From DATEMU01 sp964414585 (lineage in GTDB: Bacteria; Planctomycetota; Phycisphaerae; UBA1845; UTPLA1), in assembly GCA_964414585.1 (NCBI GenBank), contig CAYPXR010000006.1, positions 62,001 to 126,000 on the forward strand: a DNA stretch of 64,000 nt. The letters are read 5' to 3'. The notes below the pieces were generated by a model that had not been told where the DNA came from, searched no databases, and saw only the letters and a list, made by a program, of their open reading frames with translations. The position numbers and the translations under genes are program-made. Shown here piece by piece: positions 45,256 to 53,279 of the stretch (position 1 is the stretch's first letter; each line of letters opens with the position of its first letter).

Positions 45256-47055
45256 GTGTTCAGCAATTCCATGTCGAATCATGGTCGGTCCGTTTTGCTT
45301 TCGGTTTGCGGGTTCCTTGTCATCGCGCTTCCCGCGGGCCGACTCGCGGCACAGTGCACGAATCTTTCCGCAGCGACCAACGTCGACATCAGCAGGCGAA
45401 CCGGCCAGGAAGTCGAATCGAACATCGCCATCGACCCCACCAATCCGATGCGGCTATTCGCCTGTTCGGTCCTCCTCACGACGAACGCCGAGTTTGGCGC
45501 CTACAGCACGAACGGCGGCACAACGTGGACCACGCGGAACTTCCTCACCGGCAGCGACGGGATGGCCGCGGCCTGTTGCGACGGGCAATTGGCCTGGGAT
45601 GACTACGGTAATCTGTTTGTCACCTATATTAATTCGTCGGTCAGCGCCGTCATTGTCGGACTGAGCATCAACGGCGGCGTCTCCTTCACGCAGATCGGGA
45701 GCTTTTCCGGCTCGGTGGATCAACCGAGCATCGCCGTCGGTCCGGGAACGGGCGGCAACGATGGATCCGTCTGGGTCGACTACAACGTCAGCGGCACCAT
45801 GCGCGTGCGCGGTGCGAGCGTGACCGGCCTGGGCTCCGTCGGGGCCTTCAGCGCGCAATTCAGCCCGCCCAGCGCCAGCGGAACCTATGGCGGCATCGCC
45901 GTCGGACCGCTTGGACAAGTGATGATCACCTATCAGGGCGCCAGCGGCGGATCCGGCCCGACCACCATCTACTGCAATACCGACCCGGATGGCCTGGGTC
46001 CCTCCGCGTTTGGAAGTCGAGTCACCATCACCAACACTAACGTCGGCGGCTTCGACTATATCCCGGCGCAAAACGGCCGCTCCATCGACGCCGAGGCCGG
46101 TCTGGCCTGGGACCGCTCGGGCGGCGCGCATAACGGGCGGGTTTATTTGATTTACACCGACGAAACAGTGAACGAGAACAACGACACGGAAATCTATCTT
46201 CGGTACTCGGACAATGCCGGGGCGTCATGGTCGGCGCTCACTCGGGTCAACAACGACACGCTGGGCAACGGCAAGAGCCAGTTTCTGCCGTCGATCGCGA
46301 TGGACCAGACCACCGGCAATTTCGCCGTCGCATGGATGGACTGTCGAAACAGCGCTTCCAACAACACCGCCGCGAACTGGTCCACCATCGGCACCTATGT
46401 CGGTGGGACTCTGACGATCCTGCCCAATATCCAAACCAGCGTCGGCGTTTCCAATGCCAACACGGCCGGCAGCAGTCTCGACTTTGGCGATTACCAGGGC
46501 ATTTGTTTTCATGCGGACGCGTACTATCCCATCTGGTCGGACAACAGCGGCGCCGCAAACCTCCCCGGTTACGTGGGTTCGCCGGCCTTTGATCTGGCGA
46601 CCGCCAAAGTCACCGTCACCGCTGCGGGGGCCTCGACCCCGACCAGCCCGATGGCGACGCCGGACCGGATTTGCGTCGGGCAAACGTCGACGCTCTTGGC
46701 AACGCCCGGCCCGGGCGAGACGATCGACTGGTTCGAAGGCAGTTGCGGCGGCATACTCGTGCCCGGCGGCGCGTCCCCGATCGTCAGCCCCGGCGTTACA
46801 ACCAGTTATTTTGCGCGGGGACGAAATATCGGGAGCGGTTGCGTCAGCGCGATGTGCGCCAAGACGACAGTGACGATCGCCAACGGCACGGGCGACTTCG
46901 ACGGCGGCGGCGTGCATGATTCCGACCTGCCGACGTTCGTCAGTATTCTACTCAACCCCGGCACGCCGCAGGACTGCATTGCCGACATGAATGGCGACAG
47001 CGAAGTGAATGGTCTCGATATGCAAATGTGGACGGACGCCTATCTGACGCCGTGA
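45256..47055 (+). CDS. secreted BNR/Asp-box propeller protein with dockerin-like tail
   Basis: 599 residues. A signal peptide ends at RLAAQ. Asp-box repeats typical of sialidase-like propellers are seen: AYSTNGGTTWTT, GLSINGGVSFTQ and RYSDNAGASWSALTR. No sialidase Arg triad can be made out, so I do not call an enzyme. Residues ~460-545 resemble a PKD/Ig-like planctomycete module with ICVGQTSTLLATPG. The end has two calcium loops, GDFDGGGVHDSDLPTFVSIL and DMNGDSEVNGLDMQMWTDAY. It converges with and overlaps the next gene by 16 bp. Surface adhesion or glycan binding is an inference. Confidence 0.82.
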   Translation: MFSNSMSNHGRSVLLSVCGFLVIALPAGRLAAQCTNLSAATNVDISRRTGQEVESNIAIDPTNPMRLFACSVLLTTNAEFGAYSTNGGTTWTTRNFLTGSDGMAAACCDGQLAWDDYGNLFVTYINSSVSAVIVGLSINGGVSFTQIGSFSGSVDQPSIAVGPGTGGNDGSVWVDYNVSGTMRVRGASVTGLGSVGAFSAQFSPPSASGTYGGIAVGPLGQVMITYQGASGGSGPTTIYCNTDPDGLGPSAFGSRVTITNTNVGGFDYIPAQNGRSIDAEAGLAWDRSGGAHNGRVYLIYTDETVNENNDTEIYLRYSDNAGASWSALTRVNNDTLGNGKSQFLPSIAMDQTTGNFAVAWMDCRNSASNNTAANWSTIGTYVGGTLTILPNIQTSVGVSNANTAGSSLDFGDYQGICFHADAYYPIWSDNSGAANLPGYVGSPAFDLATAKVTVTAAGASTPTSPMATPDRICVGQTSTLLATPGPGETIDWFEGSCGGILVPGGASPIVSPGVTTSYFARGRNIGSGCVSAMCAKTTVTIANGTGDFDGGGVHDSDLPTFVSILLNPGTPQDCIADMNGDSEVNGLDMQMWTDAYLTP

Positions 47056-48233
47056 CTCCGACGTCGGCCGAAGAGAAGTCCGGCCCCTAGCAGCAATGAA
47101 GCACTCGCCGGTTCCGGCAGATGTACGATCCATGCTTCCGGCTGTCCTGACGGGTTGATTCCGTTTCCAACAATCGTCATCCCGTCCGACGAGATTCCTT
47201 GAGCGGACTCAAGCACCCATCCGCTCAAATCCATCCCAAAATCGGTCACAAGCATCTCGCGGAGCGGACGCATTTCGCCGCCCAGAGTCCAATAGAACGC
47301 CTCATCCTCGTTGAACTCGTTCGCCGCGATCCCCACGATCACCGTGCCGTCGCCCGAAACGCCCCGGGCTTCGCTGAAGTTGCCGCCCGGCAGCAGACCC
47401 AGGCCCTCCGTGCCGGTCTCTTCCGTCCAGCGGAAAGCCTCGCTTTCAACTTCGTCGCTCGCTCCGCCTCCGACGATCACAAGACCGTCCATGGAAACGG
47501 CGGTGGCCCGGCTGTTGCCCTCCTTTTTTTCGCGGATCATGCCGAGATCTTCCATGCCGCCGTGTTCCGTCCAGCGGAACGCCTCTCCCTTGCTGAAAGG
47601 TGAGTCCCCGAAACCCACGACGACCGAGCCGTCGCCCGATACGGCGTTGGCATAGCTGAAGCTCCCGCCGTCCAGCGTGCCCAGCGAGACCATCCCGACC
47701 GATGATGTCCAGCGGAATGCAAACTGCGACGTGTCATCGTCAGCGCCGCCGACCACGACCGAGCCGTCGGCGGACACTCCCTGCGCAAAGCTGAAGCTAC
47801 CGCCCGGAAGGGTTCCCAGGCCGACCATGCCGTCGCCGGAGGTCCATCGAAACGCTTGATTCGTCGACCCCGTATCGCTCGTGCCGACCACGACCGTTCC
47901 ATCCCCCGATGCGCCTTGCGCCGCGCCGGAGGTGCTCCCGCCGGTCAGAAAACCCAGGCCGATCATGCCGTCCCCAACCGTCCAACGAAACGGCTCAAAA
48001 TGAAAACCCGAATTCAACGCACTGCCCACAACGAGGGTTCCATCCGCCGAAACGCCCGTAGCGTAGCTGCTCGATCCGGAAGGCAATGGGCCCAGCCCCA
48101 TGAACGAAGGCGTGCCGGCGATCGCGGGGCGAGAAGCGGCCGCGCCGACCATCACACCGACCGCGAAAAACAGCGCGATCGGGGCGATGATGATGCGGGC
48201 GCGATTCGTCGATCTGGATGCAGACTTGGAAAT
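47040..48233 (-). CDS. HAF-repeat PEP-CTERM protein
   Basis: At least 371 residues (from GTG 48155); about 397 if it begins at the ATT at 48233. In-frame codons 48233-48156 encode a basic start and the first half of a good signal peptide (RARIIIAPIALFFAVGVMVG), so the conventional start cuts it in two. A poly-G stretch with GAGGGGG lies seven bases before the ATT. The body is six to seven HAF repeats: GDGMVGLGTLPGGSFSFAQG, VSADGSVVVGGA, QFAFRWTSSVGM. These make a beta-propeller-like fold. The C-terminus is a PEP-CTERM tag (LPEPASASLLLGAGLLFGRR). Role unknown; the tag implies exosortase processing. Confidence 0.85.
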   Translation of the reverse strand: MSKSASRSTNRARIIIAPIALFFAVGVMVGAAASRPAIAGTPSFMGLGPLPSGSSSYATGVSADGTLVVGSALNSGFHFEPFRWTVGDGMIGLGFLTGGSTSGAAQGASGDGTVVVGTSDTGSTNQAFRWTSGDGMVGLGTLPGGSFSFAQGVSADGSVVVGGADDDTSQFAFRWTSSVGMVSLGTLDGGSFSYANAVSGDGSVVVGFGDSPFSKGEAFRWTEHGGMEDLGMIREKKEGNSRATAVSMDGLVIVGGGASDEVESEAFRWTEETGTEGLGLLPGGNFSEARGVSGDGTVIVGIAANEFNEDEAFYWTLGGEMRPLREMLVTDFGMDLSGWVLESAQGISSDGMTIVGNGINPSGQPEAWIVHLPEPASASLLLGAGLLFGRRRSHGVR

Positions 48234-48396
48234 AGAGCTACCCCCCCCCTCGAATTCTATGGCTTGGTCCTGGCTCCTCTTGGGAGCAGAGACAATTGTA
48301 ATAAAATGGCCCCGGAGGGGTCTACTGTTTCGGGCGACTTTTTGAGGCGCTCGGGGATGAAGGGCGGGTCCGAATTTGCGTTTCGCTCTGATGTGT

Positions 48397-49365
48397 TTAG
48401 GAAGAAAACGGCATGATTTCGGGAAACCAACCGAGACCCATTGGGGTCATTATGAAAGCGCCGAGATAGTTGAACAATGCGAGCATGCCGATGATCGCCG
48501 CTACAATGGCGACACGCCCCGCGCGAGGCAGCCGTAGATAATGCTTCAAACCTCGGTGCAAATAGAACGAAGTGATGGCGAGCAGGATCAACGGGCCCGA
48601 CAGTTGCATGAAGAGGCCTTGTCGCAACGTATGGTCATACTGAAGTTGTCCAAACAGCCACAAATTCACCAGCAAGGCAATGGCGCAGCAAATGCTGACG
48701 GGCATCGCAGAGTACGCTGCAACGCGAAGCATTTGCACCGGTCTGACGCGACATTTTGCCAGTGTCTGGCGAAGACCACAAAGTACCGCGATCGTCGCTG
48801 TCCACATGATTAGAACGGACGCGAGAATCGGAACCCAGATCCACCATCCGTATGCCCATGAGGGATATCTCATTGTTAGATTGAAGTACGTCCTCGCGAT
48901 ATGCCAAATCTCTCGGTACAGATACCGCTCGAAGGGTGAGGACCGTGGGTCTAGTCGAAAAGAGCTGGCGTATGTCAGACCGTGGGCCGTTCCCATCACT
49001 AACCCCCAAAAGACGAGGGGCGAGATGAGCACCAAGAACCAAAGCACGCCCGGACGCACTGGCTGGTGAATGGAAACGGACGACCAGAAGGCCCTCGGCC
49101 GCAAAGACCGCCACACCGTCTTTACAAAGGAGCGAATCGGCTGTCGCCGCCACTGATGTTCAAACAAAAAGTCGCTCTCATTTGCCTTAGCGGTGATGAC
49201 CTCGCGCCACTCAAACTCCAGCCCGCACTCGGTGCACTTCGGCCGCGTCAGCGTCCGCAGGTTGTACCCGCAGCGCGAACAAAGAACGTCGAAGGTGACG
49301 GCGTCCCAATCCGGCGCACCGTCGGGCTGAAAAAGGTTCTGGTTCTCCGGCCCGGGTTCGGACAT
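48397..49365 (-). CDS. zinc-ribbon multi-span membrane protein
   Basis: 322 residues. After a short lead the zinc ribbon LCSRCGYNLRTLTRPKCTECGLEF (two CxxC pairs) is typical of planctomycete membrane proteins. Four to five spans follow (VLWFLVLISPLVFWGLVMG, WIWVPILASVLIMWTATIA, ISICCAIALLVNLWLFG-like, VAIVAAIIGMLALFNYLG). The overall pattern recalls Yip1-type proteins but without clear homology. It might relate to envelope stress or secretion; function unknown. It is about 165 bp from the start of the HAF protein. Confidence 0.7.
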   Translation of the reverse strand: MSEPGPENQNLFQPDGAPDWDAVTFDVLCSRCGYNLRTLTRPKCTECGLEFEWREVITAKANESDFLFEHQWRRQPIRSFVKTVWRSLRPRAFWSSVSIHQPVRPGVLWFLVLISPLVFWGLVMGTAHGLTYASSFRLDPRSSPFERYLYREIWHIARTYFNLTMRYPSWAYGWWIWVPILASVLIMWTATIAVLCGLRQTLAKCRVRPVQMLRVAAYSAMPVSICCAIALLVNLWLFGQLQYDHTLRQGLFMQLSGPLILLAITSFYLHRGLKHYLRLPRAGRVAIVAAIIGMLALFNYLGAFIMTPMGLGWFPEIMPFSS

Positions 49366-49437
49366 TGCTAAGGGCCCTTGATGCCGTCCGCGGATGATGA
49401 CCGAGGTCCCTTTGTGACACGCTTACGGCTTAACGGT

Positions 49438-49677
49438 CTAGCTGGCCCTGCGACGAGGTCTCTTTTTCCGAAATGCCGGCGAGTGCAATTCAATTTTTCT
49501 CATCGCTTCCGGGTCGTAAACTTTCTCGCCGCATGTGGGGCACTCGTGGTATTCCAGTGCCGGAACAATGTATTTCTTACCTCGAAATTCTCCTTTCCAA
49601 TCGCGCCGAACGAGCTTGATGGTCCCGCTGCCGCATGTGGGACAGCGTTTGAGTCGGATTCTCGTTGGTTGTTTCAT
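49438..49677 (-). CDS. YgiT-type zinc-finger antitoxin
   Basis: 79 residues. Two CxxC pairs, KRCPTCGSGTIKL and YHECPTCGEKVYDPEAM, form the zinc site of MqsA/YgiT N-terminal domains. The C-terminal HTH of MqsA is missing, as in many short YgiT-like proteins. The start overlaps the end of the toxin gene by 4 bp (ATGA). It should neutralise the upstream DUF4258 toxin. Confidence 0.8.
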   Translation of the reverse strand: MKQPTRIRLKRCPTCGSGTIKLVRRDWKGEFRGKKYIVPALEYHECPTCGEKVYDPEAMRKIELHSPAFRKKRPRRRAS

Positions 49678-49988
49678 GACAACGCCCGTTTTGACGACAC
49701 GAGGAAATAGAACGTTTCCACGCCTGTTTCGTGCGCGAACCTTCCTTTCGTATAGATCATTATACCTTCAAGATTCGTGCTTTGGATGACATAGAGGAAT
49801 TCTTTTCGGGATCTTCGGCGGAAGCTCGTTGAACGAAGACGCTTGTAAATCGCCACAGCGTTCGTGATGGACTCAACAACGTCTAATTCCGTTAGTCCGT
49901 CCAACTCCATCTCATCGCGGGCCTTCTGGCTGAAGGCATATTGCCCGGTTAGAACGAGACGTTTGATACGAACCAGAGTATCGCTCAT
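49674..49988 (-). CDS. DUF4258-type toxin
   Basis: 104 residues from the ATG at 49988; the frame also runs to 50021, inside the next gene's end. The fold elements fit DUF4258/RelE-like small toxins: KRLVLTGQYAFSQKARDEM, ELDVVESITNAVAIYKRLR and GIMIYTKGRFAHETGVETFY near the end. It lies upstream of a YgiT antitoxin with a 4-bp overlap, the order usual for this type (toxin first). Likely an mRNA interferase, by analogy with MqsR; target unknown. Confidence 0.75.
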   Translation of the reverse strand: MSDTLVRIKRLVLTGQYAFSQKARDEMELDGLTELDVVESITNAVAIYKRLRSTSFRRRSRKEFLYVIQSTNLEGIMIYTKGRFAHETGVETFYFLVSSKRALS

Positions 49989-50017
49989 CGTTGTCGACTT
50001 CCGCAGGAAAGCCTTTA

Positions 50018-51367
50018 TCACATCTTGATAATAGAGAAAACCTCATCCAAACACCCAATCATGAACTCCGCGTCCGCGCTCGTCAGGCACATCGGCGGCT
50101 TGATGCGCAGCACGTTGCCGAGCAGGCCGCCCTTGCCAAGCAACAGTCCGCGCGACTTCGCTTCTTCCAAAACCTGCGCCGCCTCCGCGCCGGCCGGTTC
50201 CTTCGATTGCCGATCCTTCACGAGTTCCACGCCGAGCATCAGCCCCATTCCTCGCACTTCGCCGATCAATTTGTGCTTATCCATCAGCGCCGTCAGCCCG
50301 TCTTTGAGTTGCGTGCCGACCTTCAGCGCGTTCGCCTGAATCCCTTCGCTGTCGATCACGTCCAGCGTCGCCATGCCATACGTCGCCTGCACGGGATTCC
50401 CAGCGAACGTGTTGAAATGCAGCTTGCCGACGAGGGCCTTGGCGATCGTCGGCGTCGTCGTCACCGCGCCGAGCGCCGTGCCGTTGCCGATCCCCTTGGC
50501 CATGCACACCATGTCCGGCATCACGTCCCAATTCTGAAAACCCCAGAAGTGTGTGCCCGTCCGCCCGAAGCCGGTCTGAACCTCGTCGGCAATGCACACG
50601 CCGCCCGCCTTGTGCACCTCCTCGTATGCGATCTTGAAATACTCTTTCGGGGGAGTGACCGCCCCGCCGACGCCCATGATCGGCTCGGCGATGAACGCCG
50701 CGACCTTGCCCGGCGTGGTGAATTTGATCAACTCGCCGATATCTTTCGCGCACTTCACGTCGCACGACGGATACGTCAGACCCAGCGGGCATCGATAACA
50801 ATAACCTGGCATCCCGTGGTGCACGCCGAACGAGTGCGGCGTCGCATACTTCCACGTCGAATGCGCCGTCAGCCCCATCGTCGACTGCGATCCGCCATGG
50901 TAGGCGTTGCGCAGCGCGATGACGTCGAAACAACCGGTGTACATCCGCGATGTGAGGATGGCCAGATCGTTCGCCTCGCTGCCGCTGTTCGTGAAATACG
51001 TCACCTTGAGATCGCCCGGCATATGGTCCGCGAGCTTCTTGCCGTATTGCCCGACGGTCGGGTGGATGTAGATCGTCGTCGTATGCTGAAGCAGACCGAC
51101 TTGATCGCGGACGCGCTCGACGACCTTGGGGTGGCAATGTCCGACGCTGACGGTGACGATCCCGGCAAAGGCATCGAGATACCGCGTCCCCTTCTCGTCC
51201 CAGAGGTACTGCATGTGCCCCTCGACGGCCATGAAGGGCTCTTTGTAGTATGTGATGAGCGCGGGCGTGAGATACTGCTGCCGCAGGGCCAGCACCTCGG
51301 CCTTGCTTGGGCCGGTGTAGGGTCGCGGCTTGTGGCTGCAGACGGGGAGGGAAATCGTTTTAGGCAT
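50018..51367 (-). CDS. class III aminotransferase (AGXT2-like)
   Basis: 449 residues. The class III PLP fold is clear: DAFAGIVTVSVGHCHPKVVE, YFTNSGSEANDLAILTSR, RNAYHGGSQSTMGLT, CIADEVQTGFGRTG (the Asp that binds PLP) and CMAKGIGNGTALGAV (the Lys that forms the internal aldimine). It resembles alanine-glyoxylate aminotransferase 2 and beta-aminoisobutyrate-type enzymes; the exact substrate is uncertain. Five Cys in YCYRCPLGLTYPSCDVKCAK form a local cluster. The gene lies next to the TA pair on the same strand, 30 bp apart. Confidence 0.9.
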   Translation of the reverse strand: MPKTISLPVCSHKPRPYTGPSKAEVLALRQQYLTPALITYYKEPFMAVEGHMQYLWDEKGTRYLDAFAGIVTVSVGHCHPKVVERVRDQVGLLQHTTTIYIHPTVGQYGKKLADHMPGDLKVTYFTNSGSEANDLAILTSRMYTGCFDVIALRNAYHGGSQSTMGLTAHSTWKYATPHSFGVHHGMPGYCYRCPLGLTYPSCDVKCAKDIGELIKFTTPGKVAAFIAEPIMGVGGAVTPPKEYFKIAYEEVHKAGGVCIADEVQTGFGRTGTHFWGFQNWDVMPDMVCMAKGIGNGTALGAVTTTPTIAKALVGKLHFNTFAGNPVQATYGMATLDVIDSEGIQANALKVGTQLKDGLTALMDKHKLIGEVRGMGLMLGVELVKDRQSKEPAGAEAAQVLEEAKSRGLLLGKGGLLGNVLRIKPPMCLTSADAEFMIGCLDEVFSIIKM

Positions 51368-51573
51368 GGGGCTATCCTTTCGGTCGATATTGTCGGATTG
51401 TGCCGGCTCGACGTCAAAAGGGACGTCGAACAGATACCCGCGACCGTGGATGCCACCCCATGGGTCCTACCCAGCGAGCGAACATCGTTTCGGCGACCTT
51501 TTGCTACTCGGCGCCAAATGCATGACCATCCTCAATCCAACTCAAAAGACCAAAACAACCTATTGAATGACGG

Positions 51574-51614
51574 AAAAAAAAACGGCGGGCGAGTCCTACG
51601 GATCTCGCCCGCCG
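51574..51614 (-). terminator. intrinsic terminator of the lipoprotein gene
   Basis: On the minus strand an 11-bp stem, CGGCGGGCGAG paired with CTCGCCCGCCG across a 10-base loop, is followed by nine T's. It ends 68 bases after the stop of the lipoprotein gene (51642). Confidence 0.9.
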
Positions 51615-51641
51615 CTACATTGATCTAATTACAGACCTGCG

Positions 51642-52121
51642 CTACGGCGCCTGGGTGATCTGCACGGAATAGACACTACCGATGGTCACATTGGCACATT
51701 CATTCACTGCCAAAATGAAGAGATTTGATGTCGCCGGCGTAAAAGTCGTCGTGTTGGTCTGGGTGGTGGGCGTGGTACCGGTGTTCGCCACTTGATTTCC
51801 TAAAATGTCGGTCACCCGGATTTGTGGCCGGCTGTTAGCGGTCGGCCCCGTAACGGTAACGGTGACGAGCTTGGCAGCCACAGCGTTGAACGATTGAACA
51901 AAGCCGCGAGCGCCACCGGCGGGCGGGGGACATGCGAGGGCGGCGGGAATGGCAGATCCCGCTGTGGTGGCCAGCGATCCGTTAAATAGAGTGGTGTCGC
52001 TCGCCGGCGGGGCCGGGAGCGTGGTCATCGGGGTGGTGGGGCATCCTCCCATGAGGACAGGGACGAACGCAGCGCTCAAGATCATCACGAACGCACGGTT
52101 TCTGCATCGGTTCATGGTCAT
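51642..52121 (-). CDS. lipoprotein of unknown function
   Basis: 159 residues from the ATG at 52121, preceded by AAAGGAG. The lipobox VLMGGC gives lipid attachment at Cys. A Thr/Pro-rich linker (PTTPMTTLPAPPASDTT) is followed by a small beta domain: VTVTVTGPTANSRPQIRVTD, TFTPATSNLFILAVN. That fold resembles bacterial PPC or Ig-like domains. It has its own promoter region and terminator. The sequence is poorer in GC than most genes here. Confidence 0.7.
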   Translation of the reverse strand: MTMNRCRNRAFVMILSAAFVPVLMGGCPTTPMTTLPAPPASDTTLFNGSLATTAGSAIPAALACPPPAGGARGFVQSFNAVAAKLVTVTVTGPTANSRPQIRVTDILGNQVANTGTTPTTQTNTTTFTPATSNLFILAVNECANVTIGSVYSVQITQAP

Positions 52122-52476
52122 AACGGTAGACTCCTTTGAGAGAAAAATAATCGACCGCACTCAACGGAACGATTCAAGACGACACCAAATCCACAAAACA
52201 ATAATGACATTGTTATGTCTTCAGGTCGAACTTACCTAGGTTCCTGATGGGCCTTTATTGATTATCCAAAAAGGGATCATCCTTGTCAATCGTAACATTT
52301 GATTTACAACCACGTAGTACTATTCCCTATTCCATCCAATTCCTCATCTCCTCGGAAAGAAAAAGGTCGCGATCTTAATCTTATGTTTTGTATTATGTTA
52401 GAAGCGAACATCGAAAACATCGTGCGAATCGCTACATCGCTTTTTCCAACCGCCCCATTTTTCCGCGATGATTCAA
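52122..52476. other. AT-rich intergenic region, no gene seen
   Basis: About 355 bases of lower GC between the lipoprotein start and the repeat copy. A small palindrome (ACAAT...ATTGT, near 52197-52213) is the only structure noticed. The promoter of the lipoprotein gene should be in the first ~60 bases. Confidence 0.5.
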
Positions 52477-52915
52477 GGCCCCGCCACGCGCTCGTATTCT
52501 CCGTGCTTCGCGTGAAATTTCTCCTGGACCGCGTGGTCCGTGGCCTCGAAGGTCCCGCCGATTTGCACGATGGTGTCGTTGAACTCCTGCAAGTGCTTGG
52601 CCGTCACCCGCTCCGGTGGGATGGGCACCAGCATCGACCATCGCGTCGGCGGCACTAATGCGATCGTCGTACGCAACGTGAGCAGCTTGGCCGCACCGTC
52701 GCGATAGCCCGTCCACGAACGGCCGATCTGCTCGCGCTTCCAGTAATACTCAACGCGTGACCGCCGGCCTTTGCAAAATCGCGGGTTCCAGTCCTGCGGG
52801 CCCGCCAGCACCGCAACGAACACCTGTTGCGACAAGTCCGCGTGGCCCGATTCATGCGCTCCGCGGCTGGCGGCTAGCTCCTTCTTCAACGCGTCCTCCC
52901 GCACCACGATCGATT
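52477..52915 (-). pseudogene. truncated copy of the HESGH metalloprotease-like gene
   Basis: This 439-base segment equals the 3' part of the intact gene at 57102-58163 (copy at 57106-57544) at about 95 % by my hand count. It codes for the last ~146 residues including GAHESGHADLSQQVFVAVL. The frame keeps its own stop at 52473 and extends 17 codons upstream into unrelated DNA. The N-terminal 200 residues and the signal peptide are missing. Nearly all differences to the intact copy are silent, so it was probably functional for most of its history. Confidence 0.8.
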
Positions 52916-53121
52916 CGACGTTGACGGTCATGGGAGCCGTCGATTTGACGGCTATTGCCGTCGACAAGAACCAAACCGGTTACGTCGTCGATCGAACCGC
53001 CAATGCCGTCCTCGTCTACGACAACATCAACACCCGCAACGGAACCTTCGCCCCCGATCGAAGCATCACCGGCGCGGCGACCCAATTCGCCGGCCCCATT
53101 CGCGTGTTCCTCGTGGAATAG
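52916..53121 (+). pseudogene. 3' remnant of a beta-propeller-type gene
   Basis: The plus-strand frame ends at a stop at 53119-53121 and codes for AVDLTAIAVDKNQTGYVVD, NAVLVYDNINTRNGTFAPDR and FAGPIRVFLVE, in the style of NHL/lactonase-like repeats. It lacks any 5' part: left of 52916 the sequence becomes the antisense of the repeat copy. It is a tail left by a recombination event. Confidence 0.6.
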
Positions 53122-53279
53122 CGATCCGCTCGTCGCGAACCAATTTGAGCCCCGTGATTCGGTCCCCCGGCATCGCCGAGTGGAACGGAGGTTTTTGGCG
53201 CGCAGCTCGAGCGCGGATACTCTTGGCGGATTCGCACGGACGATCTTCTCGTCCCGCAGGACCCCGTGAGCGCGCCGCG

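Noticed and set aside
45256..47055. Sialidase
   Set aside because: Asp-boxes are present, but the catalytic Arg triad and the Tyr/Glu pair could not be found, and Asp-boxes occur in many non-enzymatic propellers.
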